Assembly (NCBI RefSeq): GCF_000269865.1 | Contig: NZ_AKKV01000021.1 | Coordinates: 1 to 64,000 of the forward strand | DNA: 64,000 nt | Origin: Fictibacillus macauensis ZFHKF-1 | Lineage (GTDB): Bacteria; Bacillota; Bacilli; Bacillales; Fictibacillaceae | Direction: 5' to 3' | Shown here: one piece after another, positions 43,837 through 53,704 of the stretch | Position numbering within the stretch: the stretch's first letter is position 1 | Layout: each line of letters begins with the position of its first letter | Program-made: the position numbers and the translations under genes | The notes under the pieces: generated by a model | Told to the model about the DNA's origin: nothing | Seen by the model: only the letters and a program-made list of their open reading frames with translations | Database searches by the model: none

Positions 43837-44262
43837 ATGAGTAAAGGATTATATACAGCAAATGCTACAGCACAAGGTGGACGTGAAGGAAAAGTCACAA
43901 CTAATGATGGCAAACTAAACTTACGCTTAAATATGCCTAAGGAATTACAAGGTTCAGGAGGTCCTGGAACAAATCCAGAACAATTATTTGCTTGTGGTTA
44001 TGCAGCTTGTTACCATAGCGCATTACAACTTGTGGCAGGTAAACAAAAAATGGATATATCAGACAGCAGTGTAACAGCAGATGTGACAATTCATAAAGAT
44101 ACAGACAATGGCGGCTTTAAGCTTTCTGTCGTTCTAGCGGTTGCGATTCCAGGACAAGATCAAGCTACCGTTCAAAAACTCGCTGATGAAGCCCATCAAG
44201 TGTGCCCTTATTCAAAAGCAACACGCGGTAACATTGATGTTGAAATTTCTGTACAACAATAA
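43837..44262 (+). CDS. ohrB: Organic hydroperoxide resistance protein Ohr
   Basis: A 141-residue OsmC/Ohr peroxidase reducing organic hydroperoxides with lipoyl thiols. Peroxidatic Cys58 (GYAACYHSAL) and resolving Cys123 (QVCPYSKATRGN) are present; C53 is an extra cysteine where most members have Ala. The absence of an ohrR gene and a sigma-B-like promoter point to the stress-controlled ohrB rather than ohrA. GAAGGAG precedes the ATG. Confidence 0.9.
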   Translation: MSKGLYTANATAQGGREGKVTTNDGKLNLRLNMPKELQGSGGPGTNPEQLFACGYAACYHSALQLVAGKQKMDISDSSVTADVTIHKDTDNGGFKLSVVLAVAIPGQDQATVQKLADEAHQVCPYSKATRGNIDVEISVQQ

Positions 44263-44277
44263 ATCATGCATACCAAG

Positions 44278-44308
44278 CAAAACCGGGAATCTTCTCCCGG
44301 TTTTTTGT
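44278..44308 (+). terminator. Terminator of ohr
   Basis: AAAACCGGGA / TCCCGGTTTT, 5-6-base loop, T6. Confidence 0.92.
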
Positions 44309-44514
44309 TTTTTTATGTCTTTCCCCCCTCTTTTGTTCCTGCTCCTTGTCTAGACACCATCTCACCATGAAGAAATTCCAGTAAACGAGTTATTAATTTC
44401 AATACATATTTTTTGACAATTTTAGAGGTTTTTAGGGTTTTACGTCGAATGATAGAATACAGAAATTTCAATAAATAGCTCGTTCATGACGACATCTGGA
44501 AAAGGAGGATTGGA

Positions 44515-45243
44515 TTGATTACATTTCAAAACGTAAATAAATATTTTGGTGATTTTCACGTCTTAAAGAACATTAACTTAGAAGTAAGCGAAGGTGAAGT
44601 CGTTGTCATAGTTGGTCCCTCTGGATCAGGAAAAAGCACGCTTCTACGCTGTATTAATCGCTTAGAAAACATTACAGAAGGATCTCTACAAGTGAACGGC
44701 CAGTCTGTCAATGCACGTGAAACAAACATTAACACGTTACGAAAAAATATTGGCATGGTTTTTCAACACTTTAATCTTTATCCTCATATGACTGTCCTAC
44801 AAAACATTACACTCGCACCGAAAAAAGCATTAGGAATTACAGATGAAGAAGCTAAAAAAACAGCGATGCTTTATCTTGAAAAAGTAGGTATTCCCGACAA
44901 AGCAAATAGCTATCCTTCTCAGCTATCAGGCGGCCAACAACAACGTGTGGCCATCGCGCGTGGCCTTGCCCTTCATCCATCTATTATGCTCTTTGATGAA
45001 CCAACCTCAGCGCTTGATCCTGAAATGATTGGCGAGGTTCTTGATGTGATGAAAGCACTCGCTAAAGATGGCATGACAATGGTTGTTGTTACACATGAAA
45101 TGGGCTTTGCCCGCGAGGTGGCCAACCGCGTCGTCTTTATGGATCACGGTGCCATTTTAGAAGATAGCGCACCTACCGATTTCTTTGCCTCACCGCAAGA
45201 AGAGCGCGCTAAGCTCTTTTTAAGTCGCGTACTTAATCATTGA
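44515..45243 (+). CDS. glnQ: Glutamine ABC transporter ATPase GlnQ
   Basis: A 242-residue polar amino acid ATPase: Walker A GPSGSGKS (34-41), [16 protein letters not shown] signature, Walker [15 protein letters not shown] and the switch [12 protein letters not shown]. It drives uptake of glutamine/glutamate with GlnH, GlnM and GlnP. The start is TTG 44515, 6 bases after AAGGAGG. First gene of glnQHMP, order as in B. subtilis. Confidence 0.93.
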   Translation: MITFQNVNKYFGDFHVLKNINLEVSEGEVVVIVGPSGSGKSTLLRCINRLENITEGSLQVNGQSVNARETNINTLRKNIGMVFQHFNLYPHMTVLQNITLAPKKALGITDEEAKKTAMLYLEKVGIPDKANSYPSQLSGGQQQRVAIARGLALHPSIMLFDEPTSALDPEMIGEVLDVMKALAKDGMTMVVVTHEMGFAREVANRVVFMDHGAILEDSAPTDFFASPQEERAKLFLSRVLNH

Positions 45244-45259
45244 AAAAGGGGAGAAAACA

Positions 45260-46060
45260 ATGAAACAAAAAAAACCATGGATTTTTATACTTCTTGCTGT
45301 TCTTGTGTTGAGTATGCTTGCGGCATGTGGCAATGACAAAACATCAGGTTCAGGAGAAGACACGCTTGCTGCCATAAAAAAACGCGGTAAGCTCGTTGTT
45401 GGCGTCAAATATGATACACGATTGTTCGGTTACAAAGATCCAGGTAGTGGCAAGGTAGAAGGATTTGATATCGATATTGCGAAAGCACTCGCTAAGAAAA
45501 TTTTTAAAGATGAAAACAAAATCGAACTAAAAGAAGTTACGTCTAAAACGCGTGTTCCTATGTTGAAAAACGGGGATATTGATGCCATCGTAGCGACAAT
45601 GACCATTACAAAAGAACGAAAAAAAGAAGTTAATTTTTCCGATGTATATTTTGAAGCCGGTCAATCGCTACTCGTAAAAAAAGGCAGCTCAATTAAAAAT
45701 GTAAATAGCTTAGCAGGCAAAAAAGTATTAGCGGTAAAAGGTTCAACGTCTGTTAAGAACATTAAAAAGGCAGCGCCTAAAGCACAGGTCCTAGAATTTG
45801 AAAACTACACAGAAGCGTTTACAGCGCTAAAAGCAGGGAAAGGTGATGCGCTTACTACTGACAACTCCATTCTTTATGGAATGATGGAAGAAAATCCGAA
45901 ATATGAAATGGCTGGCGATAAGTTTACAGATGAGCCATATGGCATTGCCATGATTAAAGACGATACAAAGTTTACGGACTATGTTAATTCATTCTTAAAA
46001 GAATTAAAAGACAGTGGCGAATATGAAAAAATAAAGAAAAAGTGGATTAAACAACAATAA
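45260..46060 (+). CDS. glnH: Glutamine-binding lipoprotein GlnH
   Basis: A 266-residue family-3 solute-binding lipoprotein. Signal ends SMLAAC (Cys23); mature part opens with KKRGKLVVGVKYDTRLFG and has GFDIDIAKALAKK and ATMTITKERKKEVNFS typical of polar amino acid binders. Sixteen bases after glnQ and followed by a hairpin before glnM that may raise its relative abundance. Confidence 0.92.
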   Translation: MKQKKPWIFILLAVLVLSMLAACGNDKTSGSGEDTLAAIKKRGKLVVGVKYDTRLFGYKDPGSGKVEGFDIDIAKALAKKIFKDENKIELKEVTSKTRVPMLKNGDIDAIVATMTITKERKKEVNFSDVYFEAGQSLLVKKGSSIKNVNSLAGKKVLAVKGSTSVKNIKKAAPKAQVLEFENYTEAFTALKAGKGDALTTDNSILYGMMEENPKYEMAGDKFTDEPYGIAMIKDDTKFTDYVNSFLKELKDSGEYEKIKKKWIKQQ

Positions 46061-46069
46061 TAGAGCCGA

Positions 46070-46093
46070 GGGCAGATGGGTCACCATCTGCCC
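46070..46093 (+). terminator. Intercistronic hairpin glnH-glnM
   Basis: GGGCAGATGG / CCATCTGCCC, 4-base loop, only three T after. Probably an RNA stabiliser or partial attenuator, not a full stop. Confidence 0.7.
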
Positions 46094-46116
46094 TTTCGTA
46101 AGAGGAGGAGCGCTTC

Positions 46117-46770
46117 ATGCCTGACTTTAGCATTTTGACCGATCATTGGGATACGTATATCGAAGGATTTTTAACAACGATTAAAGCGAGCTTATTAGCT
46201 CTTGTACTTAGCTTTATTCTTGGTACAATTATTGCCGTCATGCGGATTGCCCCTATCGCACCGTTAAGATGGCTTGGCACACTATTTGTTGAATTTTTCC
46301 GCAACATTCCACTCGTTTTAATATTGTTTTTTTGCTACTTCGCCTTACCGGAAGTAGGCTTACCGTTAGATGGATTTCAAGCGGGCACTATTGCACTGAC
46401 AATTTATACGGCCTCCTTTATAGCGGAAGCCATTCGTGCCGGTATTATGGCTGTCAATACAGGACAAATGGAAGCTGGGCGCTCGTCTGGATTAACGTAC
46501 ATCCAAACGATGCGTTATATTATTTTGCCGCAAGCGATAAAAATTGTTATTCCACCGCTTGGTAACCAATTTATTAATCTTGTTAAAAACACGTCTGTGC
46601 TTGGTATCGTTGCCGGACTGGATCTTATGTATTTTGGTGACTCGATTTCATCGGAAACGTACGATGTTTTTAATGTTTATATTTTCGTTGCTGCATTTTA
46701 TCTCGTTCTAACCGTGCCCTTAAGTTTATTCGTCGGGTTCCTAGAGCGGAGATTAGCAGTCACTAGTTAG
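46117..46770 (+). CDS. glnM: Glutamine ABC permease GlnM
   Basis: A 217-residue HisM-type permease with five helices and the EAA coupling loop EAGRSSGLTYIQTMRYIILPQA (near residue 127). FRNIPLVLILFFCYF is the family's conserved second-helix region. Forms the channel with GlnP. GAGGAGG precedes the ATG. Confidence 0.92.
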   Translation: MPDFSILTDHWDTYIEGFLTTIKASLLALVLSFILGTIIAVMRIAPIAPLRWLGTLFVEFFRNIPLVLILFFCYFALPEVGLPLDGFQAGTIALTIYTASFIAEAIRAGIMAVNTGQMEAGRSSGLTYIQTMRYIILPQAIKIVIPPLGNQFINLVKNTSVLGIVAGLDLMYFGDSISSETYDVFNVYIFVAAFYLVLTVPLSLFVGFLERRLAVTS

Positions 46771-46781
46771 GAGGAGGATTA

Positions 46782-47495
46782 TTGGATTTTTTTGGTGCTT
46801 ACTCATCAGATAATGTGTTATTCTTACTAGAAGGCTTAGGCAATACGTTATTTGTCGCGGCCATTGCCATTGTTTTCAGTTTTCTCCTAGGAAGCATCAT
46901 TGGGATTTTACGCTACGCTAAAATACCGGTTGTCTCTCATCTACTCGCTATTGGTGTAGAAATCATTCGTAATTTACCACTGTTATTGATTATTTTATTT
47001 ACGAAATTAGGTTTACCTGAAGTGGGCATTCAGCTCTCCGTGTTCTCAGCCGCGATTATTGGCTTGATCGTATTCGAATCTGCAATGTTATCAGAAATTG
47101 TCCGCAGTGGCTTAACGAGTATTGAAAAAGGTCAAATTGAAGCTGGGAGATCGTCTGGTTTAACGTACATACAAACAGTGCGCTATATTATTTTGCCACA
47201 AGCATTGCGACGAATGGTTCCTCCAATCGTTAGCCAATTTATTTCCTTGCTTAAGGATACATCGCTTGCTGTCGTTATATCGTTACCAGAACTTCTTCAT
47301 AATGCACAAATAGTGTATGGAAAAAATAGCAATTATGTAATGCCGATTTTTATTCTTGTAGCTGCCATGTATTTTATTATTAACTTCAGCCTATCCATTG
47401 CTGCACGAAAGTTAGAACAGAAAGAACGCAAAGGAACAAAAGCTGCAAAAGCAACCATTTCAAACGAACCATATACAGGTAGCACAGCACTCTAA
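46782..47495 (+). CDS. glnP: Glutamine ABC permease GlnP
   Basis: A 237-residue second HisM-type permease; EAA loop EAGRSSGLTYIQTVRYIILPQA is nearly identical to that of GlnM. The start is TTG 46782 after AGGAGGAGG, 11 bases past glnM. The C-terminal 25 residues form a charged tail. Confidence 0.92.
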   Translation: MDFFGAYSSDNVLFLLEGLGNTLFVAAIAIVFSFLLGSIIGILRYAKIPVVSHLLAIGVEIIRNLPLLLIILFTKLGLPEVGIQLSVFSAAIIGLIVFESAMLSEIVRSGLTSIEKGQIEAGRSSGLTYIQTVRYIILPQALRRMVPPIVSQFISLLKDTSLAVVISLPELLHNAQIVYGKNSNYVMPIFILVAAMYFIINFSLSIAARKLEQKERKGTKAAKATISNEPYTGSTAL

Positions 47496-47525
47496 TGGTA
47501 CGTAGTAAGGATGTGTGTAGTTAGC

Positions 47526-48278
47526 ATGAAGAACGTCATACGGCTGCTTCTCTTTATCGGAGGCAGTCTTACATTCATTTATAGTTTATATTGCCTTTTT
47601 AGAAGAATAGACGCTGGCGGGATCGTACTTTTCCTTCTTGCTTGTTTTTTTCTTTTCAGTAGCTTTTTTTACAAACGAATTCTTCACTTTTTTTCTTTAC
47701 ATAAAGGATGGCGTTGGATTTGTATCGTTAGTGGAACCTGCATGATATTAGCAAGCATTGCTTTAGAGGCTTTCATTCTTTCTTCTATTAATAATGATCA
47801 GCCTTCTTCAGTAGATTATGTTCTCATATTAGGTGCTGGTTTAAAAAACGACAAGCCCACACCGGTTCTAAAAGAAAGGTTAAATACCGCCATTGCTTAT
47901 TATAAGAAACATCCTCACACAACGCTTGTAACGAGTGGAGGGCTCACAAAAGGGGATCATACATCTGAAGGCGAAGCAATGGCTCAGTACTTAGTTATGC
48001 ACGGTGTCCCGAAGAAAGATATTGTTCAAGAAACAAAGTCAAAAAGCACAAGTGAAAATATCGCTTTTGCCTCTAAGCTTATGAAAAAAAGAATCGGTAA
48101 CCATAAACATCACGTTCTTCTCGTCAGCAATGACTTTCATCTTAAGCGTGCTAAAATGCTCGCTTCAAAAGAAGGAGTCATTCCTTATGGTCTTGGTGCT
48201 TCCACACCACTACCAGTCATCCCTCAAGTTCATGTGCGCGAAATACTCGCTCTAGCAAAATACTTTCTTTTTGAATAA
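47526..48278 (+). CDS. DUF218/YdcF-like membrane protein
   Basis: A 250-residue protein with three to four N-terminal helices and a C-terminal DUF218 domain: VLILGAGLKNDKPTPVLKERL, TSGGLTKGDHTSEGEAMAQYL, TKSKSTSENIAFA and LVSNDFHLKRAKMLA. Relatives include SanA/ElyC, implicated in envelope integrity. The start is unsure: ATG 47526 taken, ATG 47511 possible; neither has a good site. Possibly read through from glnP. Confidence 0.8.
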   Translation: MKNVIRLLLFIGGSLTFIYSLYCLFRRIDAGGIVLFLLACFFLFSSFFYKRILHFFSLHKGWRWICIVSGTCMILASIALEAFILSSINNDQPSSVDYVLILGAGLKNDKPTPVLKERLNTAIAYYKKHPHTTLVTSGGLTKGDHTSEGEAMAQYLVMHGVPKKDIVQETKSKSTSENIAFASKLMKKRIGNHKHHVLLVSNDFHLKRAKMLASKEGVIPYGLGASTPLPVIPQVHVREILALAKYFLFE

Positions 48279-48287
48279 GCATTGCTT

Positions 48288-48317
48288 AAAGCATCCTTAA
48301 TATGGATGCTTTTTCTT
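48288..48317 (+). terminator. Terminator of the DUF218 gene
   Basis: AAAGCATCC / GGATGCTTT, 7-base loop, T5 tail. Confidence 0.88.
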
Positions 48318-48392
48318 TATGAAGAACGTACATATCCTAGCCGCATTCTCGGAAACCTAAAAACACAGATTTTTTGACAGGGAGGTTTCGGC

Positions 48393-49916
48393 ATGTTCGG
48401 TTTTTCAAAAAATAAGGCAAAGAAAAAAAAGCAGCAAGATTCTTCCGCTGGAGCTTCTGGCGGTGGAGACATCACGTTTGCCGAGCTTATAAAAAAATGT
48501 GAGCAGTCTCACGATTTTGTCACCTTTAAAAAAGGCGTAGATCATCCATTTACGCTGTATTATTACAAAGCGATGGTTAACCCATTAGTCATCCATCAAA
48601 TTTTGCTGCCACAATTAATCCAACATACCGATGTTTCACTAAAAAAATTAGAAAAACTGCTTTCACTAGAAAGTACCGTTTATACGAATGATGTTCAGAA
48701 AATCCAAAATAGCATTCTCACTGGTTCTATTTTTATTTGTTCCGAGCACGAAAAAGGCTATGGCATTCTTGTTCCTGCAGCAACAGCTGAAAAGCGAACA
48801 ATCTCCATTCCTGAAACAGAATTTAGTGTAATAGGACCAAAAGAGGCTTTCGTAGAAACGATTGAAGTAAATATGAATATGATTCGCAAACGATTACCTA
48901 TTCCTGAGTTGCAAATTAAAGAAATGCGGATTGGGAAGCTTTCAAAAACACGGGTTGCGATTTTATTTATAGACGGTATTGCCAACAAAGAAAATATTGA
49001 AACCGTAACGCAACGGATCGAGAAAATTGAATATGATCACATCATTGATAGCAACTATGTGTTACAAATGATTACCGACAAACAAACATCGATCTTCCCG
49101 CAATTAATTAATACTGAACGACCAGACCGTGTCGCCTCTGTTCTAGCAGAAGGAAAAATTGCAGTGTTAGTAGACGGTTCACCGAGTGCTTTAACAGGAC
49201 CAACAACGATTACGGAGTTCTTCTCTTCCTTTGAAGATTATTTTCTTTCATGGCACGTTGCTTCCTTTTTCCGCTTAATTCGTTTGTTTGGTGTTTTATT
49301 TTCTGTGTTATCAACACCCTTGTACGTTGCTGTCTTAACATTTCACTATGAAATTATTCCAAGCGATCTTCTAGGAACCTTAATCGCCTCACGGTCAGGG
49401 ATTCCTTTCCCTCCCATAGTTGAAGCAATTATTTTAGAGCTAGCGATTGAGTTGTTACGAGAAGCCGGTGCCCGGCTGCCATCGAAAGTAGGGCAAACCA
49501 TTGGGATTGTCGGCGGAATTGTTATTGGTACAGCAGCCGTTCAAGCAGGCTTAACAAGCAACGTTTTACTGATTATCGTCGCATTAGCTGCTCTTGCATC
49601 GTTTACAACGCCTGTTTATCAAATGAGCAATACCATTCGTCTTCTTCGTTTTCCGCTTATCATTTTTGCTCAATTTTGGGGAATGCTAGGCGTAGCGATT
49701 TGTTCTGCCTTATTACTTGGTCATTTATTGCGGCTTACATCCCTTGGACGCCCTTACTTAGAACCCATTTTCCCATTAAGACTAGCAGACTTTCGCGATG
49801 CGCTTTTTCGGTTACCGTTTAATAAACAAACGAGACGACCTGAACATTTATTAACGCAAGACCCCAATCGTCTTAATAAACAAAGAGTAAACAAAAAAGA
49901 TGATATTGATGAATAA
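48393..49916 (+). CDS. Germinant receptor A subunit (GerAA), operon 2
   Basis: A 507-residue GerA-family protein. The N-terminus is Lys-rich (KNKAKKKKQQ) and the soluble domain lacks the RPVPFIVCF block of the operon 1 copy but keeps GPKEAFVETIEVNMNMIRKRL, LAEGKIAVLVDGSPSALTGP and SGIPFPPIVEAIILELAIELLREAGARLP before its membrane helices. GGGAGG precedes the ATG. It is clearly a distinct paralogue, so the two receptors likely sense different germinants. Confidence 0.93.
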   Translation: MFGFSKNKAKKKKQQDSSAGASGGGDITFAELIKKCEQSHDFVTFKKGVDHPFTLYYYKAMVNPLVIHQILLPQLIQHTDVSLKKLEKLLSLESTVYTNDVQKIQNSILTGSIFICSEHEKGYGILVPAATAEKRTISIPETEFSVIGPKEAFVETIEVNMNMIRKRLPIPELQIKEMRIGKLSKTRVAILFIDGIANKENIETVTQRIEKIEYDHIIDSNYVLQMITDKQTSIFPQLINTERPDRVASVLAEGKIAVLVDGSPSALTGPTTITEFFSSFEDYFLSWHVASFFRLIRLFGVLFSVLSTPLYVAVLTFHYEIIPSDLLGTLIASRSGIPFPPIVEAIILELAIELLREAGARLPSKVGQTIGIVGGIVIGTAAVQAGLTSNVLLIIVALAALASFTTPVYQMSNTIRLLRFPLIIFAQFWGMLGVAICSALLLGHLLRLTSLGRPYLEPIFPLRLADFRDALFRLPFNKQTRRPEHLLTQDPNRLNKQRVNKKDDIDE

Positions 49917-49937
49917 CTTCTAAAGGAATGTGACGTT

Positions 49938-51044
49938 ATGACACTTATACAACCACATGAAAAAAGCCTTGTATCACCTTATTTCGCCTTTTATTTGATT
50001 GTTTCTATGCAAATAGGTGTGGGAATTCTTGGCTTTCAACGCTATATTGCGAAATCGTCAGGTCACGATGCATGGATGACCGTAATGATCGCTGGCGTTG
50101 CGATCCATGCGCTTGTTTGGATGTGCTATTCTTTATTGAATAATAGCGGTGGTGACCTCGTTTCGATTCATGAACAGTTATTTGGTAAATGGGTTGGTGC
50201 TGTATTTAGCACGCTGTTCTTTCTTTATGCTGTTTTTTTGGCACTAACCGCTCTACGTACGTACATTGAAGTCATTCAAGTATGGATGTTTCCGCATATT
50301 AACGCTTGGGGAATTGGCTTTTTATTGATTTTTGTTGCCTACTATTTTGTAAGTGGAGGCTTTCGCATCGTAACAGCTCTTTCCTTTTTTTGTGTTTTAA
50401 TTGGTACCCCAATTATTTTCTTAAAATATTTTGCGCTGAAAAATTCTCATTTCTATAATTTACTGCCTTTGTTTGATCATTCTTTAATGGATTACTATGC
50501 AGGTACGAAAGCGATGACGCTTAACTTTCTCGGCTTTGAAATGTTGCTTATGTATTACCCTTTTATAAAAAATCCAGCAAGCAGCCATAAATGGTCGCAA
50601 TGGGGTGCGTTCTTTACACTATGTATTTATACCCTTACCGCCCTTGAATCCTTTGCTTACTATAGTCAGGGACAGTTAAAACATACCATTTGGGCTACAG
50701 TTACTATCTGGAAAATTGTCGAATTTCCATTCATTGAGCGCTTTGAATATATTGGTATTTCAATGTGGCTATTTGTCATTTTACCGAATATCGTCATTTC
50801 CATTTGGGTTGCTACCCGTATTTTTAAACGGGTGTATACTATTAAACAAAAATATTCTATCTTTCCCATCATGCTTTTATTGTGGATTGGCTGTTTTATT
50901 TTTAAAGATCGACAATTCATTGATGCCTTAAATACGTACGTATCTCGAATTGGCTATTACCTCATCTTTTTTTACATTCCACTTTTATTCATTATTCAGC
51001 GCATCGTCTTAAAAGTGAAAGGAACAAAACATGCGAAAATATAA
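49938..51044 (+). CDS. Germinant receptor B subunit (GerAB), operon 2
   Basis: A 368-residue APC-superfamily membrane protein with about ten helices, starting YFAFYLIVSMQIGVGILGFQRYIAK, the typical YfkT/GerB opening. IWKIVEFPFIERFEYIGISMWL near residue 260 is the conserved GerAB block. It overlaps the C-subunit gene by 14 bases. Confidence 0.92.
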   Translation: MTLIQPHEKSLVSPYFAFYLIVSMQIGVGILGFQRYIAKSSGHDAWMTVMIAGVAIHALVWMCYSLLNNSGGDLVSIHEQLFGKWVGAVFSTLFFLYAVFLALTALRTYIEVIQVWMFPHINAWGIGFLLIFVAYYFVSGGFRIVTALSFFCVLIGTPIIFLKYFALKNSHFYNLLPLFDHSLMDYYAGTKAMTLNFLGFEMLLMYYPFIKNPASSHKWSQWGAFFTLCIYTLTALESFAYYSQGQLKHTIWATVTIWKIVEFPFIERFEYIGISMWLFVILPNIVISIWVATRIFKRVYTIKQKYSIFPIMLLLWIGCFIFKDRQFIDALNTYVSRIGYYLIFFYIPLLFIIQRIVLKVKGTKHAKI

Positions 51045-52110
51045 AGTATGGTTCATAACTTTACTGCTATTAACAGCGTGTACTCCCCAAAAACAAGTGT
51101 TGGAAGATATTGAGCTTGTCGGAACTGTCGGCTATGATTATGCTTCAAAAGATTTAGTAGAAGCTTCTGCCGCCTGTCCGATCGTGACCGGAGGATCTCA
51201 GCAAGCCACATTAGAAAATGTTGTCTTTTCCGCAAAAGCACATACGAGTAAAAGTATTCGTCAAGAACTCCAAGCGCAATCCCCTCGCCCATTTGGGTCT
51301 GGCAGAATTGGGGTCATCTTATTTGAAGATAAATTAGCGCAAAAGGGAATTACTAAAATCATTGATTCACTACAGCGTGATCCTTCTGTCGGTCGTAATA
51401 TTTTCTTAGCTGTTACAGAAGGAAAAACCAAAGACATGTTAACAAAAAAGTACGTGGTGAATGATATTGTTCCCGTTTATTTGAAGAAGCTAATTGAACA
51501 AAACATTAACTTAACCATCCCAAGAACGAACTTTCACCATTTTAACTATTCTTATTATGGCAATGGCAGTGACCCATTCATGCCGCTCTTAGCAGTCAGT
51601 GGAAAGTATATAAAAATAACGGGACTCGCCCTTTTTGATCATTCCAAATATGTCGACCATATTAGCTTTGATGATTCAATTATCTTTAAATTCATGTATC
51701 AAGACTTCCGCCAAGGTTCACATGAGTTTAAAATGAAAAACAACCGTTATTTGACACTTGAAAACTTAAATTCCAAAGTAAAATATGAATATAAAGACAT
51801 TCTTGGTTCACCAAGGTTAACCATGCATATTAAAATAACCGGCAAAGTAAATGATGCCGCCGGACTTAGCCTCTATAAGCCACAAGACATTACGAAAATT
51901 GAAAAAACAATAAAAAAAGAACTAGATCAGGATGCAGAAAGGCTTGTGAAACAATTTCAAGAAAAGCAAATTGATCCACTTGGCATTGGGGATCGCGCAC
52001 GCAGTAAAGTACGTAATTTTACCTTTAAGGAATGGGATCAAAAATACCCAACGATGCCGGTTACTGTTTCTTCAGAAATTAATATTACGCAATCAGGTAT
52101 CGTTGAATAA
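51031..52110 (+). CDS. Germinant receptor C subunit (GerAC lipoprotein), operon 2
   Basis: A 359-residue lipoprotein (LLLTAC, Cys17) with GerAC marks: LEDIELVGTVGYDY, PRPFGSGRIGVILFED, ITGLALFDHSKYVDHI and DPLGIGDRARSK. Shorter than the operon 1 paralogue. ATG 51031 lies inside the B-subunit end after AAAGGAAC. Order here is A-B-C, and no D-like frame is evident downstream. Confidence 0.92.
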   Translation: MRKYKVWFITLLLLTACTPQKQVLEDIELVGTVGYDYASKDLVEASAACPIVTGGSQQATLENVVFSAKAHTSKSIRQELQAQSPRPFGSGRIGVILFEDKLAQKGITKIIDSLQRDPSVGRNIFLAVTEGKTKDMLTKKYVVNDIVPVYLKKLIEQNINLTIPRTNFHHFNYSYYGNGSDPFMPLLAVSGKYIKITGLALFDHSKYVDHISFDDSIIFKFMYQDFRQGSHEFKMKNNRYLTLENLNSKVKYEYKDILGSPRLTMHIKITGKVNDAAGLSLYKPQDITKIEKTIKKELDQDAERLVKQFQEKQIDPLGIGDRARSKVRNFTFKEWDQKYPTMPVTVSSEINITQSGIVE

Positions 52111-52215
52111 ATAAAGTTCACTCTTAGAAACTTTTTTACGAAAATATAAAAAATAACAAGGAAACAATCTCCCTCATACCGAACGTTTACAGCAAACGAA
52201 AAATGAGGTGATTGG

Positions 52216-53217
52216 ATGAAATTTCGACAGTTTGCTGGTATGTTAGCGGCTGCTAGCCTTACGTTGTCTTTCTTTTCAACAGATGTATTGGCCTTTGATT
52301 CTACTCATCATACCGCTTATGTTGATGTGGCGGCCGCTACCCTATGGGGGACGCCTTCAGATGCACGACCGCTAGATCAACCTTCTTTAACTAATCCTGT
52401 TGATTTAAGAAAATGGACAACAAGTATGACGTATGATGAAAAGCTTTGGTTAGTCGGTCCGTTAGAAACACAAGCATTGTATGGAAATAAAGTAACAATT
52501 ACTGAAGAACAAGGGGATTGGGTAAAGGTCGCTGTTGATGGCCAACCAACGCCTCGCCTAGCTACCGGATATCCTGGGTGGATGCCAAAACGACAGCTCA
52601 CCTACTCGAAATCATTTCGCCGCATGCAAGATAAGCCGTTTGTTCTAGTGAAACACCCAACAACATGGCTATTTAAAGACAGCAAGCGTAAACAGGCTGA
52701 CAAAGAGATTAGTTACAATACACGCTTGCCGATTACTGATGTACAAGGCCCAACGATTGGCGTCATGATTCCAAATGGCGAAACACGCTACATCGAGCGT
52801 GCACATATTAAGATCTACTTTATGAAAGAAGCCATTCAACCCCCTTCTCCGGATGAACTCGTTAATGAGGGTAAAAAGTTTATTGGTCTTCCTTATTTAT
52901 GGGCTGGTACCTCTGGATTTGGATTTGATTGTTCTGGATTTACCCATACCCTATATAAAGCCGCAGGCATCACCATTCCACGAGATTCTGGACCTCAATC
53001 GCAAGGCGGCCAGCCTGTTGCAAAAGAAAACTTACGAAAAGGCGATCTTCTCTTTTTTGCTTACGATCAAGGCAAAGGAAAAGTTCATCACGTGGGGATG
53101 TATGCTGGAGACGGAAAAATGATTCATTCACCAAATACGAGTACAACCGTCCGCATCGATCCAATCGAAGGAATTTATAAAGAAGAGTTTGCTGGCGCAA
53201 GGCGCTATTTACCATAG
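52216..53217 (+). CDS. NlpC/P60 gamma-D-Glu-diamino acid endopeptidase (YkfC type)
   Basis: A 333-residue exported cell-wall peptidase. Signal peptide (1-26), two SH3-like regions (about 34-130 and 140-200), then an NlpC/P60 domain with catalytic C239 (FDCSGF), H292 and H304. The YkfC type cleaves the D-Glu to diaminopimelate bond of muropeptides, recycling them. It starts 105 bases after ger operon 2; whether it acts in germination is open. GAGGTGA precedes the ATG. Confidence 0.9.
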   Translation: MKFRQFAGMLAAASLTLSFFSTDVLAFDSTHHTAYVDVAAATLWGTPSDARPLDQPSLTNPVDLRKWTTSMTYDEKLWLVGPLETQALYGNKVTITEEQGDWVKVAVDGQPTPRLATGYPGWMPKRQLTYSKSFRRMQDKPFVLVKHPTTWLFKDSKRKQADKEISYNTRLPITDVQGPTIGVMIPNGETRYIERAHIKIYFMKEAIQPPSPDELVNEGKKFIGLPYLWAGTSGFGFDCSGFTHTLYKAAGITIPRDSGPQSQGGQPVAKENLRKGDLLFFAYDQGKGKVHHVGMYAGDGKMIHSPNTSTTVRIDPIEGIYKEEFAGARRYLP

Positions 53218-53224
53218 CAACACG

Positions 53225-53260
53225 CCCCGAACAGCGAGACCGTTCGGGGTTTTTCTTTTG
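53225..53260 (+). terminator. Terminator of the NlpC/P60 gene
   Basis: CCCCGAAC / GTTCGGGG, 9-base loop, T5CT4. Confidence 0.9.
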
Positions 53261-53350
53261 ACTAAAAACAAGACTTCACTCTAACATTTACTTGTGCTTG
53301 CATAAAACCACGTTTCATTGAAGAAAATAATGGAAAAGGAGGCCTATGCC

Positions 53351-53704
53351 ATGCAGAGCTTATTACTAAAAATTGTTTGCATTCCTCTCATTCTTCTTCT
53401 TTGTACGTTTTGGTTTGAGAGCGTTACATTTAATCAACCGCTTCCCTTTCTAATCATTACGATCATTTTGGCGCCTATTAGCGTTGTGATGGAGTATATT
53501 CTCATACCTCGCATTGCCCGATGGGTGATTACCGTTCTTGATTGGATTCTTGCCTTTTTGCTTGTTTATATCGTTAGCTCACTAATGACAGGCGCTTTTG
53601 TCACGCTGTTTGGCGCTTTTCTTATTGCTCTTTTTTACACTATTGTCGAATGGCTTATTCATAAGCAGCTCGCTTCACAGCAGTTGAATCATTCCTATAG
53701 TTAA
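53351..53704 (+). CDS. DUF2512 membrane protein (YndM-like)
   Basis: A 117-residue protein with four hydrophobic helices (about 4-24, 31-52, 58-78, 85-105), the DUF2512/YndM layout. Function unknown. ATG 53351, 8 bases after AGGAGG, is chosen over an earlier in-frame ATG. Confidence 0.8.
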   Translation: MQSLLLKIVCIPLILLLCTFWFESVTFNQPLPFLIITIILAPISVVMEYILIPRIARWVITVLDWILAFLLVYIVSSLMTGAFVTLFGAFLIALFYTIVEWLIHKQLASQQLNHSYS

